NCBI GenBank assembly: GCA_037783415.1 | Contig: JAZGTN010000150.1 | Span: 558,001-622,000, forward strand | Length of the DNA: 64,000 nt | Source: Leptasterias polaris | Lineage: Eukaryota > Echinodermata > Asteroidea > Forcipulatida > Asteriidae | Direction of reading: 5' to 3' | Shown: one piece after another, positions 1 through 12,321 of the stretch | Layout: the number at the start of each line of letters is the position of its first letter | How positions within the stretch are numbered: the first letter of the stretch is position 1 | Position numbers and translations under genes: made by a program | Notes under the pieces: generated by a model | The model's input: only the letters and a program-made list of their open reading frames with translations | Databases searched by the model: none | Told to the model about the DNA's origin: nothing

Positions 1-184
1 CTTGACCTACGAGTGGTGTAAAATTTGTGCCAATCCAAAAATGATGTCAGGTTGATTTGAGCGTACTTACTTTGAATTTGCTTGAAAACTTCTCATTTTC
101 TTTGGTTAGGGGTGACTCTCTGGCTGCTAGCGCCGTCTAGAAATGTCTCTCCGCCCCAAGAATTCGGCCACATGACCCCTTGAA
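1..184 (+). repeat. S monomer, 184-bp form
   Basis: It has one copy of the 11-bp word. It also carries the private change TTTGGTTAGG in place of TTTGGGTAGG, shared with the 184-bp copies at 1012, 5952 and 6963. Confidence 0.93.
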
Positions 185-1011
185 CTTGACCTACGAGTGG
201 TGAAAAATTTGTGCCAATCCGAAATTGATGTCAGGTTGATTTGAGCGTACTTACTTTGAATTTGCTTTGAATTTGCTTGAAAACTTATCATTTTCTTTGG
301 GTAGGGGTGACTCTCTGGCCGCTAGCGCCCTCTAGAAATGTCTCTCCGCTCCAAGAATTCGGCCACATGACCCCTTGAACTTGACCTACGAGTGGTGTAA
401 AATTTGTGCCAATCCAAAAATGATGTCGGGTTGATTTGAGCGTACTTACTTTGAATTTGCTTTGAATTTGCTTGAAAACTTCTCATTTTCTTTGGGTAGG
501 GGTGACTCTCTGGCTGCTAGCGCCGTCTATAAATGTCTCTCCGCCCCAAGAATTCGGCCACATGACCCCTAGAACTTGACCTTCGAGTGGTGTAAAATTT
601 GTGCCAATCCAAAAATGATGTCAGGTTGATTTGACCGTGCTTACTTCGAATTTGTTTTAAAACAGCTCGGTCAACTGAAGTCGCTATTGCGTCGACTTCG
701 GATGGTCCCCGCTCGCTGATAATTTGCGGTATGAAGACGGCGCCTGCTGGCCCTCACATTCTGATTTTCGGATTTGGGAGTATTCAGGGAAGGATCAGGT
801 AACTAAATTTTTCTCTCTGGCATGCTGTGATCAGGAGTTATTTTCAACCGTAGATTTAACTTTATTTCAGGGTCTCAACGTTTTCCGCAGGCACTATTTC
901 TTAGCCTTTTTTAAAACTTTCATTTTCTTTGGGTAGGGGTGACTCTCTGGCCGCTAGCGCCCTCTAGAAATGTCTCTCCGCCCCAAGAATTCGGCCACAT
1001 GACCCCTTGAA

Positions 1012-1195
1012 CTTGACCTACGAGTGGTGTAAAATTTGTGCCAATCCAAAAATGATGTCAGGTTGATTTGAGCGTACTTACTTTGAATTTGCTTGAAAAC
1101 TTCTCATTTTCTTTGGTTAGGGGTGACTCTCTGGCTGCTAGCGCCGTCTATAAATGTCTCTCCGCCCCAAGAATTCGGCCACATGACCCCTTGAA
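1012..1195 (+). repeat. S monomer, 184-bp form
   Basis: It lies directly after the L at 575. It shares TTTGGTTAGG with the copy at position 1 but has CTATAAATG where that one has CTAGAAATG. Confidence 0.93.
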
Positions 1196-2607
1196 CTTGA
1201 CCTACGAGTGGTGAAAAATTTGTGCCAATCCGAAATTGATGTCAGGTTGATTTGAGCGTACTTACTTTGAATTTGCTTTGAATTTGCTTGAAAACTTATC
1301 ATTTTCTTTGGGTAGGGGTGACTCTCTGGCCGTTAGCGCCGTCTAGAAATGTCTCTCCGCCCCAAGAATTCGGCCACATGACCCCTTGAACTTGACCTAC
1401 AAGTGGTGTAAAATTTGTGCCAATCCAAAATTGATGTCAGGTTGATTTGAGCGTACTTACTTTGAATTTGCTTTGAATTTGCTTGAAAACTTCTCATTTT
1501 CTTTGGGTAGGGGTGACTCTCTGGCCGCTAGCGCCGTCTAGAAATGTCTCTCCGCTCCAAGAATTCGGCCACATGACCCCTTGAACTTGACCTACGAGTG
1601 GTGTAAAATTTGTGCCAATCCAAAAATGATGTCGGGTTGATTTGAGCGTACTTACTTTGAATTTGCTTTGAATTTGCTTGAAAACTTCTCATTTTCTTTG
1701 GGTAGGGGTGACTCTCTGGTTGCTAGCGCCGTCTAGAAATGTCTCTCCGCCCCAAGAATTCGGCCACATGACCCCTAGAACTTGACCTTTGAGTGGTGTA
1801 AATTTTGTGCCAATCCAAAAATGATGTCAGGTTGATTTGACCATGCTTACTTCGAATTTGTTTTAAAACAGCTCGTTCAACTGAAGTCGCTATTGCGTCG
1901 ACTTCGGATGGTCCCCGCTCGCTGGTAATTTGCGGTATGAAGATGGCGCCTGCTGGCCCTCACATTCTGATTTTCGGATTTGGGAGTATTCAGGGAAGAA
2001 TCAGGTAACAAAATTTTTCTCTCTGGCATGCTGTGATCAGGAGTTATTTTCAACCGTAGATTTAACTTTATTTCAGGGTCTCAACGTTTTCCGCAGGCAC
2101 TATTTCTTAGCCTTTTTTAAAACTTTCATTTTCTTTGGGTAGGGGTGACTCTCTGGCCGCTAGCGCCCTCTAGAAATGTCTCTCCGCCCCAAGAATTCGG
2201 CCACATGACCCCTTGAACTTGACCTACAAGTGGTGTAAAATTTGTGCCAATCCAAAATTGATGTCAGGTTGATTTGAGCGTACTTACTTTGAATTTGCTT
2301 TGAATTTGCTTGAAAACTTCTCATTTTCTTTGGGTAGGGGTGACTCTCTGGCCGCTAGCTCCGTCTAAAAATGTCTCTCCGCCTCAAGAATTCGGCCACA
2401 TGACCCCTTGAACTTGACCTACGAGTGGTGTAAAATTTGTGCCAATCCAAAAATGATGTCAGGTTGATTTGAGCGTACTTACTTTGAATTTGCTTTGAAT
2501 TTGCTTGAAAACTTCTCATTTTCTTTGGGTAGGGGTGACTCTCTGGCCGCTAGCGCCGTTTAGAAATGTCTCTCCGCTCCAAGAATTCGGCCACATGACC
2601 CCTTGAA

Positions 2608-2791
2608 CTTGACCTACGAGTGGTGTAAAATTTGTGCCAATCCAAAAATGATGTCAGGTTGATTTGAGCGTACTTACTTTGAATTTGCTTGAAAACTTCT
2701 CATTTTCTTTGGGTAGGGGTGACTCTCTGGCCGCTAGTGCCGTCTAGAAATGTCTCTCCGCCCCAAGAATTCGGCCACATGACCCCTAGAA
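2608..2791 (+). repeat. S monomer, 184-bp form
   Basis: It has a single 11-bp word with normal TTTGGGTAGG and the private change GCTAGTGCC, which removes a CpG next to the NheI site. Confidence 0.93.
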
Positions 2792-4882
2792 CTTGACCTT
2801 CGAGTGGTGTAAATTTTGTGCCAATCCAAAAATGATGTCAGGTTGATTTGAGCGTACTTACTTTGAATTTGCTTTGAATTTGCTTGAAAACTTCTCATTT
2901 GCTTTGGGTAGGGGTGACTCTCTGGCCGCTAGCGCCGTCTAGAAATGTCTCTCCGCCCCAAGAATTCGGCCATATGACCCCTAGAACTTGACCTTCGAGT
3001 GGTGTAAATTTTGTGCCAATCCAAAAATGATGTCAGGTTGCTTTGACCGTGCTTACTTCGAATTTGTTTTAAAACAGCTCGTTCAACTGAAGTCGCTATT
3101 GCGTCGACTTCGGATGGTCCCCGCTCGCTGGTAATTTGCGGTATGAAGATGGCGCCTGCTGGCCCTCACATTCTGATTTTCGGATTTGGGAGTATTCAGG
3201 GAAGAATCAGGTAACAAATTTTTTCTCTCTGGCATGCTGTGATCAGGAGTTATTTTCAACCGTAGATTTTACTTTATTTCAGAGTCTCAACGTTTTCCGC
3301 AGGCACTATTTCTTAGCCTTTTTTAAAACTTTCGTTTTCTTTGGGTAGGGGTGACTCTCTGGTCGCTAGCGCCCTCTAGAAATGTCTCTCCGCCCCAAGA
3401 ATTCGGCCACATGATTCCTTGAACTTGACCTACGAGTGGTGTAAAATTTGTGCCAATCCAAAAATGATGTCAGGTTGATTTGAGCGTACTTACTTTGAAT
3501 TTGCTTTGAATTTGCTTGAAAACTTCTCATTTTCTTTGGGTAGGGGTGACTCTCTGGCCGCTAGCGCCGTCTAGAAATGTCTCTCCGCCCCAATAATTCG
3601 GCCACATGACCCCTTGAACTTGACCTACGAGTGGTGTAAAATTTGTGCCAATCCAAAAATGATGTCGGGTTGATTTGAGCGTACTTACTTTGAATTTGCT
3701 TTGAATTTGCTTGAAAACTTCTCATTTTCTTTGGGTAGGGGTGACTCTCTGGCCGCTAGCGCCGTCTAGAAATGTCTCTCCGCCCCAAGAATTCGGCCAC
3801 ATGACCCCTAGAACTTGACCTTCGAGTGGTGTAAATTTTGTGCCAATCCAAAAATGATATCATGTTGATTTGACCATGCTTACTTCGAATTTGTTTTAAA
3901 ACAGCTCGTTCAACTGAAGTCGCTATTGCGTCGACTTCGGATGGTCCCCACTCGCTGGTAATTTGCGGTATGAAGATGGCGCCTGCTGGCCCTCACATTC
4001 TGATTTTCGGATTTGGGAGTATTCAGGGAAGGATCAGGTAACTACATTTTTCTCTCTGGCATGCTGTGATCAGGAGTTATTTTCAACCGTAGATTTAACT
4101 TTATTTCAGGGTCTCAACGTTTTCCGCAGGCACTATTTCTTAGCCTTTTTTTTAACTTTCATTTTCTTTGGGTAGGGGTGACTCTCTGGCCGCTAGCGCC
4201 CTCTAGAAATGTCTCTGCGCTCCAAGAATTCGGCCACATGACCCCTTGAACTTGTCCTACAAGTGGTGTAAAATTTGTGCCAATCCAAAAATGATGTCAG
4301 GTTGATTTGACCGTGCTTACTTCGAATTTGTTTTAAAACAGCTCGGTCAACTGAAGTCGCTATTGCGTCGACTTCGGATGGTCCCCGCTCGCTGGTAATT
4401 TGCGGTATGAAGATGGCGCCTGCTGGCCCTCACATTCTGATTTTCGGATTTGGGAGTATTCAGGGAAGGATCAGGTAACTAAATTTTTCTCTCTGGCATG
4501 CTGTGATCAGGAGTTATTTTCAACCGTAGATTTAACTTTATTTCAGGGTCTCAACGTTTTCCGCAGGCACTATTTCTTAGCCTTTTTTAAAACTTTCATT
4601 TTCTTTGGGTAGGGGTGACTCTCTGGCCGCTAGCGCCGTCTAGAAATGTCTCTCCGCCCCAAGATTTCGGCCACATGACCCCTTGAACTTGACCTACGAG
4701 TGGTGTAAAATTTGTGCCAATCCAAAAATGATGTCAGGTTGATTTGAGCGTACTTACTTTGAATTTGCTTTGAATTTGCTTGAAAACTTCTCATTTTCTT
4801 TGGGTAGGGGTGACTCTCTGGCTGCTAGCGCCGTCTAGAAATGTCTCTCCGCCCCAAGAATTCGGCCACATGACCCCTTGAA

Positions 4883-5077
4883 CTTGACCTACGAGTGGTG
4901 TAAAATTTGTGCCAATCCAAAAATGATGTCAGGTTGATTTGAGCGTACTTACTTTGAATTTGCTTTGAATTTGCTTGAAAACTTCTCATTTTCTTTGGGT
5001 AGGGGTGACTCTCTGGCCGCTAGCGCCGTCTAGAAATGTCTCTCCGCCCCAAGAATTCGGCCACATGACCCCTAGAA
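4883..5077 (+). repeat. Reference S monomer, 195 bp
   Basis: A clean example of the short monomer. In order it holds the CTTGACCTACGAG left end, an A-rich stretch, an A/T-rich core with two direct copies of an 11-bp word, a GGGTAGGGG block, the palindromic NheI site GCTAGC, an XbaI site TCTAGA, an EcoRI site GAATTC and a right end ACATGACCCCTT. Diagnostic bases against L are TACGAG (L often TTCGAG), AAAATTTG (L often AAATTTTG) and GAGCGTACTTAC (L usually GACCGTGCTTAC). Confidence 0.95.
4953..4974 (+). repeat. 11-bp direct duplication inside S
   Basis: TTTGAATTTGC occurs twice in a row, followed by TTGAAAAC. The 184-bp S monomers have one copy, which fully explains the 11-bp length difference. 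The A and T tracts fall about one helical turn apart, so this part of S may be curved. That is an inference. Confidence 0.95.
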
Positions 5078-5951
5078 CTTGACCTTCGAGTGGTGTAAAT
5101 TTTGTGCCAATCCAAAAATGATGTCAGGTTGATTTGACCGTGCTTACTTCGAATTTGTTTTAAAACAGCTCGTTCAACTGAAGTCGCTATTGCGTCGACT
5201 TCGGATGGTCCCCGCTCGCTGGTAATTTGCGGTATGAAGATGGCGCCTGCTGGCCCTCACATTCTGATTTTCGGATTTGGGAGTATTCAGGGAAGGATCA
5301 GGTAACTAAATTTTTCTCTCTGGCATGCTGTGATCAGGAGTTATTTTCAACCGTAGATTTAACTTTATTTCAGGGTCTCAACGTTTTCCGCAGGCACTAT
5401 TTCTTAGCCTTTTTTAAAACTTTCATTTTCTTTGGGTAGGGGTGACTCTCTGGCCGCTAGCGCCCTCTAGAAATGTCTCTCCGCCCCAAGAATTCGGCCA
5501 TATGACCCCTAGAACTTGACCTTCGAGTGGTGTAAATTTTGTGCCAATCCAAAAATGATGTCAGGTTGATTTGACCGTGCTTACTTCGAATTTGTTTTAA
5601 AACAGCTCGGTCAACTGAAGTCGCTATTGCGTCGACTTCGGATGGTCCCCGCTCGCTGGTAATTTGCGGTATGAAGATGGCGCCTGCTGGCCCTCACATT
5701 CTGATTTTCGGATTTGGGAGTATTCAGGGAAGGATCAGGTAACTAAATTTTTCTCTCTGGCATGCTGTGATCAGGAGTTATTTTCAACCGTAGATTTAAC
5801 TTTATTTCAGGGTCTCAACGTTTTCCGTAGGCACTATTTCTTAGCCTTTTTTAAAACTTTCATTTTCTTTGGGTAGGGGTGACTCTCTGGCCGCTAGCGC
5901 CCTCTAGAAATGTCTCTCCGCCCCAAGAATTCGGCCACATGACCCCTTGAA

Positions 5952-6135
5952 CTTGACCTACGAGTGGTGTAAAATTTGTGCCAATCCAAAAATGATGTCA
6001 GGTTGATTTGAGCGTACTTACTTTGAATTTGCTTGAAAACTTCTCATTTTCTTTGGTTAGGGGTGACTCTCTGGCTGCTAGCGCCGTCTAGAAATGTCTC
6101 TCCGCCCCAAGAATTCGGCCACATGACCCCTTGAA
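5952..6135 (+). repeat. S monomer, 184-bp form
   Basis: It is the 5951-bp-offset counterpart of the copy at position 1, with the same TTTGGTTAGG change, and opens the second higher-order copy. Confidence 0.93.
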
Positions 6136-6962
6136 CTTGACCTACGAGTGGTGAAAAATTTGTGCCAATCCGAAATTGATGTCAGGTTGATTTGAGCGTA
6201 CTTACTTTGAATTTGCTTTGAATTTGCTTGAAAACTTATCATTTTCTTTGGGTAGGGGTGACTCTCTGGCCGCTAGCGCCCTCTAGAAATGTCTCTCCGC
6301 TCCAAGAATTCGGCCACATGACCCCTTGAACTTGACCTACGAGTGGTGTAAAATTTGTGCCAATCCAAAAATGATGTCGGGTTGATTTGAGCGTACTTAC
6401 TTTGAATTTGCTTTGAATTTGCTTGAAAACTTCTCATTTTCTTTGGGTAGGGGTGACTCTCTGGCTGCTAGCGCCGTCTATAAATGTCTCTCCGCCCCAA
6501 GAATTCGGCCACATGACCCCTAGAACTTGACCTTCGAGTGGTGTAAAATTTGTGCCAATCCAAAAATGATGTCAGGTTGATTTGACCGTGCTTACTTCGA
6601 ATTTGTTTTAAAACAGCTCGGTCAACTGAAGTCGCTATTGCGTCGACTTCGGATGGTCCCCGCTCGCTGATAATTTGCGGTATGAAGACGGCGCCTGCTG
6701 GCCCTCACATTCTGATTTTCGGATTTGGGAGTATTCAGGGAAGGATCAGGTAACTAAATTTTTCTCTCTGGCATGCTGTGATCAGGAGTTATTTTCAACC
6801 GTAGATTTAACTTTATTTCAGGGTCTCAACGTTTTCCGCAGGCACTATTTCTTAGCCTTTTTTAAAACTTTCATTTTCTTTGGGTAGGGGTGACTCTCTG
6901 GCCGCTAGCGCCCTCTAGAAATGTCTCTCCGCCCCAAGAATTCGGCCACATGACCCCTTGAA

Positions 6963-7146
6963 CTTGACCTACGAGTGGTGTAAAATTTGTGCCAATCCAA
7001 AAATGATGTCAGGTTGATTTGAGCGTACTTACTTTGAATTTGCTTGAAAACTTCTCATTTTCTTTGGTTAGGGGTGACTCTCTGGCTGCTAGCGCCGTCT
7101 ATAAATGTCTCTCCGCCCCAAGAATTCGGCCACATGACCCCTTGAA
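6963..7146 (+). repeat. S monomer, 184-bp form
   Basis: Counterpart of the copy at 1012, including CTATAAATG and TTTGGTTAGG. Confidence 0.93.
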
Positions 7147-8558
7147 CTTGACCTACGAGTGGTGAAAAATTTGTGCCAATCCGAAATTGATGTCAGGTTG
7201 ATTTGAGCGTACTTACTTTGAATTTGCTTTGAATTTGCTTGAAAACTTATCATTTTCTTTGGGTAGGGGTGACTCTCTGGCCGTTAGCGCCGTCTAGAAA
7301 TGTCTCTCCGCCCCAAGAATTCGGCCACATGACCCCTTGAACTTGACCTACAAGTGGTGTAAAATTTGTGCCAATCCAAAATTGATGTCAGGTTGATTTG
7401 AGCGTACTTACTTTGAATTTGCTTTGAATTTGCTTGAAAACTTCTCATTTTCTTTGGGTAGGGGTGACTCTCTGGCCGCTAGCGCCGTCTAGAAATGTCT
7501 CTCCGCTCCAAGAATTCGGCCACATGACCCCTTGAACTTGACCTACGAGTGGTGTAAAATTTGTGCCAATCCAAAAATGATGTCGGGTTGATTTGAGCGT
7601 ACTTACTTTGAATTTGCTTTGAATTTGCTTGAAAACTTCTCATTTTCTTTGGGTAGGGGTGACTCTCTGGTTGCTAGCGCCGTCTAGAAATGTCTCTCCG
7701 CCCCAAGAATTCGGCCACATGACCCCTAGAACTTGACCTTTGAGTGGTGTAAATTTTGTGCCAATCCAAAAATGATGTCAGGTTGATTTGACCATGCTTA
7801 CTTCGAATTTGTTTTAAAACAGCTCGTTCAACTGAAGTCGCTATTGCGTCGACTTCGGATGGTCCCCGCTCGCTGGTAATTTGCGGTATGAAGATGGCGC
7901 CTGCTGGCCCTCACATTCTGATTTTCGGATTTGGGAGTATTCAGGGAAGAATCAGGTAACAAAATTTTTCTCTCTGGCATGCTGTGATCAGGAGTTATTT
8001 TCAACCGTAGATTTAACTTTATTTCAGGGTCTCAACGTTTTCCGCAGGCACTATTTCTTAGCCTTTTTTAAAACTTTCATTTTCTTTGGGTAGGGGTGAC
8101 TCTCTGGCCGCTAGCGCCCTCTAGAAATGTCTCTCCGCCCCAAGAATTCGGCCACATGACCCCTTGAACTTGACCTACAAGTGGTGTAAAATTTGTGCCA
8201 ATCCAAAATTGATGTCAGGTTGATTTGAGCGTACTTACTTTGAATTTGCTTTGAATTTGCTTGAAAACTTCTCATTTTCTTTGGGTAGGGGTGACTCTCT
8301 GGCCGCTAGCTCCGTCTAAAAATGTCTCTCCGCCTCAAGAATTCGGCCACATGACCCCTTGAACTTGACCTACGAGTGGTGTAAAATTTGTGCCAATCCA
8401 AAAATGATGTCAGGTTGATTTGAGCGTACTTACTTTGAATTTGCTTTGAATTTGCTTGAAAACTTCTCATTTTCTTTGGGTAGGGGTGACTCTCTGGCCG
8501 CTAGCGCCGTTTAGAAATGTCTCTCCGCTCCAAGAATTCGGCCACATGACCCCTTGAA

Positions 8559-8742
8559 CTTGACCTACGAGTGGTGTAAAATTTGTGCCAATCCAAAAAT
8601 GATGTCAGGTTGATTTGAGCGTACTTACTTTGAATTTGCTTGAAAACTTCTCATTTTCTTTGGGTAGGGGTGACTCTCTGGCCGCTAGTGCCGTCTAGAA
8701 ATGTCTCTCCGCCCCAAGAATTCGGCCACATGACCCCTAGAA
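8559..8742 (+). repeat. S monomer, 184-bp form
   Basis: Counterpart of the copy at 2608, including the GCTAGTGCC change. Confidence 0.93.
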
Positions 8743-11700
8743 CTTGACCTTCGAGTGGTGTAAATTTTGTGCCAATCCAAAAATGATGTCAGGTTGATTT
8801 GAGCGTACTTACTTTGAATTTGCTTTGAATTTGCTTGAAAACTTCTCATTTGCTTTGGGTAGGGGTGACTCTCTGGCCGCTAGCGCCGTCTAGAAATGTC
8901 TCTCCGCCCCAAGAATTCGGCCATATGACCCCTAGAACTTGACCTTCGAGTGGTGTAAATTTTGTGCCAATCCAAAAATGATGTCAGGTTGCTTTGACCG
9001 TGCTTACTTCGAATTTGTTTTAAAACAGCTCGTTCAACTGAAGTCGCTATTGCGTCGACTTCGGATGGTCCCCGCTCGCTGGTAATTTGCGGTATGAAGA
9101 TGGCGCCTGCTGGCCCTCACATTCTGATTTTCGGATTTGGGAGTATTCAGGGAAGAATCAGGTAACAAATTTTTTCTCTCTGGCATGCTGTGATCAGGAG
9201 TTATTTTCAACCGTAGATTTTACTTTATTTCAGAGTCTCAACGTTTTCCGCAGGCACTATTTCTTAGCCTTTTTTAAAACTTTCGTTTTCTTTGGGTAGG
9301 GGTGACTCTCTGGTCGCTAGCGCCCTCTAGAAATGTCTCTCCGCCCCAAGAATTCGGCCACATGATTCCTTGAACTTGACCTACGAGTGGTGTAAAATTT
9401 GTGCCAATCCAAAAATGATGTCAGGTTGATTTGAGCGTACTTACTTTGAATTTGCTTTGAATTTGCTTGAAAACTTCTCATTTTCTTTGGGTAGGGGTGA
9501 CTCTCTGGCCGCTAGCGCCGTCTAGAAATGTCTCTCCGCCCCAATAATTCGGCCACATGACCCCTTGAACTTGACCTACGAGTGGTGTAAAATTTGTGCC
9601 AATCCAAAAATGATGTCGGGTTGATTTGAGCGTACTTACTTTGAATTTGCTTTGAATTTGCTTGAAAACTTCTCATTTTCTTTGGGTAGGGGTGACTCTC
9701 TGGCCGCTAGCGCCGTCTAGAAATGTCTCTCCGCCCCAAGAATTCGGCCACATGACCCCTAGAACTTGACCTTCGAGTGGTGTAAATTTTGTGCCAATCC
9801 AAAAATGATATCATGTTGATTTGACCATGCTTACTTCGAATTTGTTTTAAAACAGCTCGTTCAACTGAAGTCGCTATTGCGTCGACTTCGGATGGTCCCC
9901 ACTCGCTGGTAATTTGCGGTATGAAGATGGCGCCTGCTGGCCCTCACATTCTGATTTTCGGATTTGGGAGTATTCAGGGAAGGATCAGGTAACTACATTT
10001 TTCTCTCTGGCATGCTGTGATCAGGAGTTATTTTCAACCGTAGATTTAACTTTATTTCAGGGTCTCAACGTTTTCCGCAGGCACTATTTCTTAGCCTTTT
10101 TTTTAACTTTCATTTTCTTTGGGTAGGGGTGACTCTCTGGCCGCTAGCGCCCTCTAGAAATGTCTCTGCGCTCCAAGAATTCGGCCACATGACCCCTTGA
10201 ACTTGTCCTACAAGTGGTGTAAAATTTGTGCCAATCCAAAAATGATGTCAGGTTGATTTGACCGTGCTTACTTCGAATTTGTTTTAAAACAGCTCGGTCA
10301 ACTGAAGTCGCTATTGCGTCGACTTCGGATGGTCCCCGCTCGCTGGTAATTTGCGGTATGAAGATGGCGCCTGCTGGCCCTCACATTCTGATTTTCGGAT
10401 TTGGGAGTATTCAGGGAAGGATCAGGTAACTAAATTTTTCTCTCTGGCATGCTGTGATCAGGAGTTATTTTCAACCGTAGATTTAACTTTATTTCAGGGT
10501 CTCAACGTTTTCCGCAGGCACTATTTCTTAGCCTTTTTTAAAACTTTCATTTTCTTTGGGTAGGGGTGACTCTCTGGCCGCTAGCGCCGTCTAGAAATGT
10601 CTCTCCGCCCCAAGATTTCGGCCACATGACCCCTTGAACTTGACCTACGAGTGGTGTAAAATTTGTGCCAATCCAAAAATGATGTCAGGTTGATTTGAGC
10701 GTACTTACTTTGAATTTGCTTTGAATTTGCTTGAAAACTTCTCATTTTCTTTGGGTAGGGGTGACTCTCTGGCTGCTAGCGCCGTCTAGAAATGTCTCTC
10801 CGCCCCAAGAATTCGGCCACATGACCCCTTGAACTTGACCTACGAGTGGTGTAAAATTTGTGCCAATCCAAAAATGATGTCAGGTTGATTTGAGCGTACT
10901 TACTTTGAATTTGCTTTGAATTTGCTTGAAAACTTCTCATTTTCTTTGGGTAGGGGTGACTCTCTGGCCGCTAGCGCCGTCTAGAAATGTCTCTCCGCCC
11001 CAAGAATTCGGCCACATGACCCCTAGAACTTGACCTTCGAGTGGTGTAAATTTTGTGCCAATCCAAAAATGATGTCAGGTTGATTTGACCGTGCTTACTT
11101 CGAATTTGTTTTAAAACAGCTCGTTCAACTGAAGTCGCTATTGCGTCGACTTCGGATGGTCCCCGCTCGCTGGTAATTTGCGGTATGAAGATGGCGCCTG
11201 CTGGCCCTCACATTCTGATTTTCGGATTTGGGAGTATTCAGGGAAGAATCAGGTAACAACATTTTTCTCTCTGGCATGCTGTGATCAGGAGTTATTTTCA
11301 ACCGTAGATTTAACTTTATTTCAGGGTCTCAACGTTTTCCGCAGGCACAATTTCTTAGCCTTTTTAAAAACTTTCGTTTTCTTTGGGTAGGGGTGACTCT
11401 CTGGCTGCTAGCGCCGTCTAGAAATGTCTCTCCGCCCCAAGAATTCGGCCACATGACCCCTTGAACTTGACCTACGAGTGGTGTAAAATTTGTGCCAATC
11501 CAAAAATGATGTCAGGTTGATTTGAGCGTACTTACTTTGAATTTGCTTTGAATTTGCTTGAAAACTTCTCATTTTCTTTGGGTAGGGGTGACTCTCTGGC
11601 CGCTAGCGCCGTCTAGAAATGTCTCTCCGCCCCAATAATTCGGCCACATGACCCCTTGAACTTGACCTACGAGTGGTGTAAAATTTGTGCCAATCCAAAA

Positions 11701-12177
11701 ATGATGTCAGGTTGATTTGACGATGCTTACTTCGAATTTGTTTTAAAACAGCTCGTTCAACTGAAGTCGCTATTGCGTCGACTTCGGATGGTCCCCGCTC
11801 GCTGGTAATTTGCGGTATGAAGATGGCGCCTGCTGGCCCTCACATTCTGATTTTCGGATTTGGGAGTATTCAGGGAAGAATCAGGTAACAAAATTTTTCT
11901 CTCTGGCATGCTGTGATCAGGAGTTATTTTCAACCGTAGATTTAACTTTATTTCAGGGTCTCAACGTTTTCCGCAGGCACAATTTCTTAGCCTTTTTAAA
12001 AACTTTCGTTTTCTTTGGGTAGGGGTGACTCTCTGGCCGTTAGCGCCGTCTACAAATGTCTCTCCGCCCCAAGAATTCGGCCACATGACCCCTATAACTT
12101 GACCTTCGAGTGGTGTAAATTTTGTGCCAATCCAAAAATGATGTCAGGTTGATTTGACCGTGCTTACTTCGAATTTG

Positions 12178-12186
12178 TTTTAAAAC
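12178..12186 (+). repeat. Left 9-bp direct repeat flanking the L insert
   Basis: TTTTAAAAC at the left insert boundary. The uninterrupted S has CTTGAAAAC at the equivalent place. The same 9 bases occur at the right boundary, as expected for a target-site duplication or for a repair event at microhomology. Confidence 0.75.
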
Positions 12187-12197
12187 AGCTCGTTCAA

Positions 12198-12224
12198 CTG
12201 AAGTCGCTATTGCGTCGACTTCGG
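12198..12224 (+). other. Stem-loop near the left end of the L insert
   Basis: CTGAAGTCG pairs with CGACTTCGG around a 9-base loop, giving nine pairs with one G-T wobble. The same sequence is in nearly all L copies. The L copies at 34605, 36454 and 42633 (CTCAAGTCG) and at 48985 (CTAAAGTCG) carry a base change that breaks a pair with no compensating change, which argues against strong selection on the structure. Confidence 0.6.
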
Positions 12225-12321
12225 ATGGTCCCCGCTCGCTGGTAATTTGCGGTATGAAGATGGCGCCTGCTGGCCCTCACATTCTGATTTTCTGATTTGG
12301 GAGTATTCAGGGAAGAATCAG

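Larger units (their letters stand above)
1..5951 (+). repeat. Higher-order unit A, first copy (5951 bp)
   Basis: Order: 3 S, L575, 4 S, L1781, 4 S, L2987, 2 S, L3814, L4251, 2 S, L5078, L5515 (numbers are L starts). Three of the 15 S are the 184-bp form. L575 has GAAGACGGCGCC instead of GAAGATGGCGCC. L2987 has AGTCTC after the acceptor-like AG. L4251 opens with CTTGTCCTAC. These private changes all recur 5951 bp downstream. Confidence 0.93.
5952..11246 (+). repeat. Higher-order unit A, second copy (partial)
   Basis: Order: 3 S, L6526, 4 S, L7732, 4 S, L8938, 2 S, L9765, L10202, 2 S and the left part of L11029. I found no mismatch with 1-5295 by eye, including private changes such as GTCTCTGCGC (4212 and 10163), ATGATTCCTTG (3411 and 9362) and CCCACTCGCTGG (3947 and 9898). 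The match stops inside L11029, where GGAAGGATC becomes GGAAGAATC and the array switches to another L subtype. Confidence 0.93.

Noticed and set aside
105..125. Telomere-like GGGTAGGGG
   Set aside because: It occurs once per monomer inside a longer unrelated sequence and is not repeated in tandem.
527..536. TATA box CTATAAATG
   Set aside because: It is a single-base variant of CTAGAAATG in a minority of S copies, with no other promoter feature.
724..936. Small protein gene family (70-72 codons, many copies)
   Set aside because: The start is TTG with no ATG or initiation context, the frame crosses a low-complexity variable tract and an intron-like segment, and no family is recognised. Shared ancestry of L copies explains the repeated frame.
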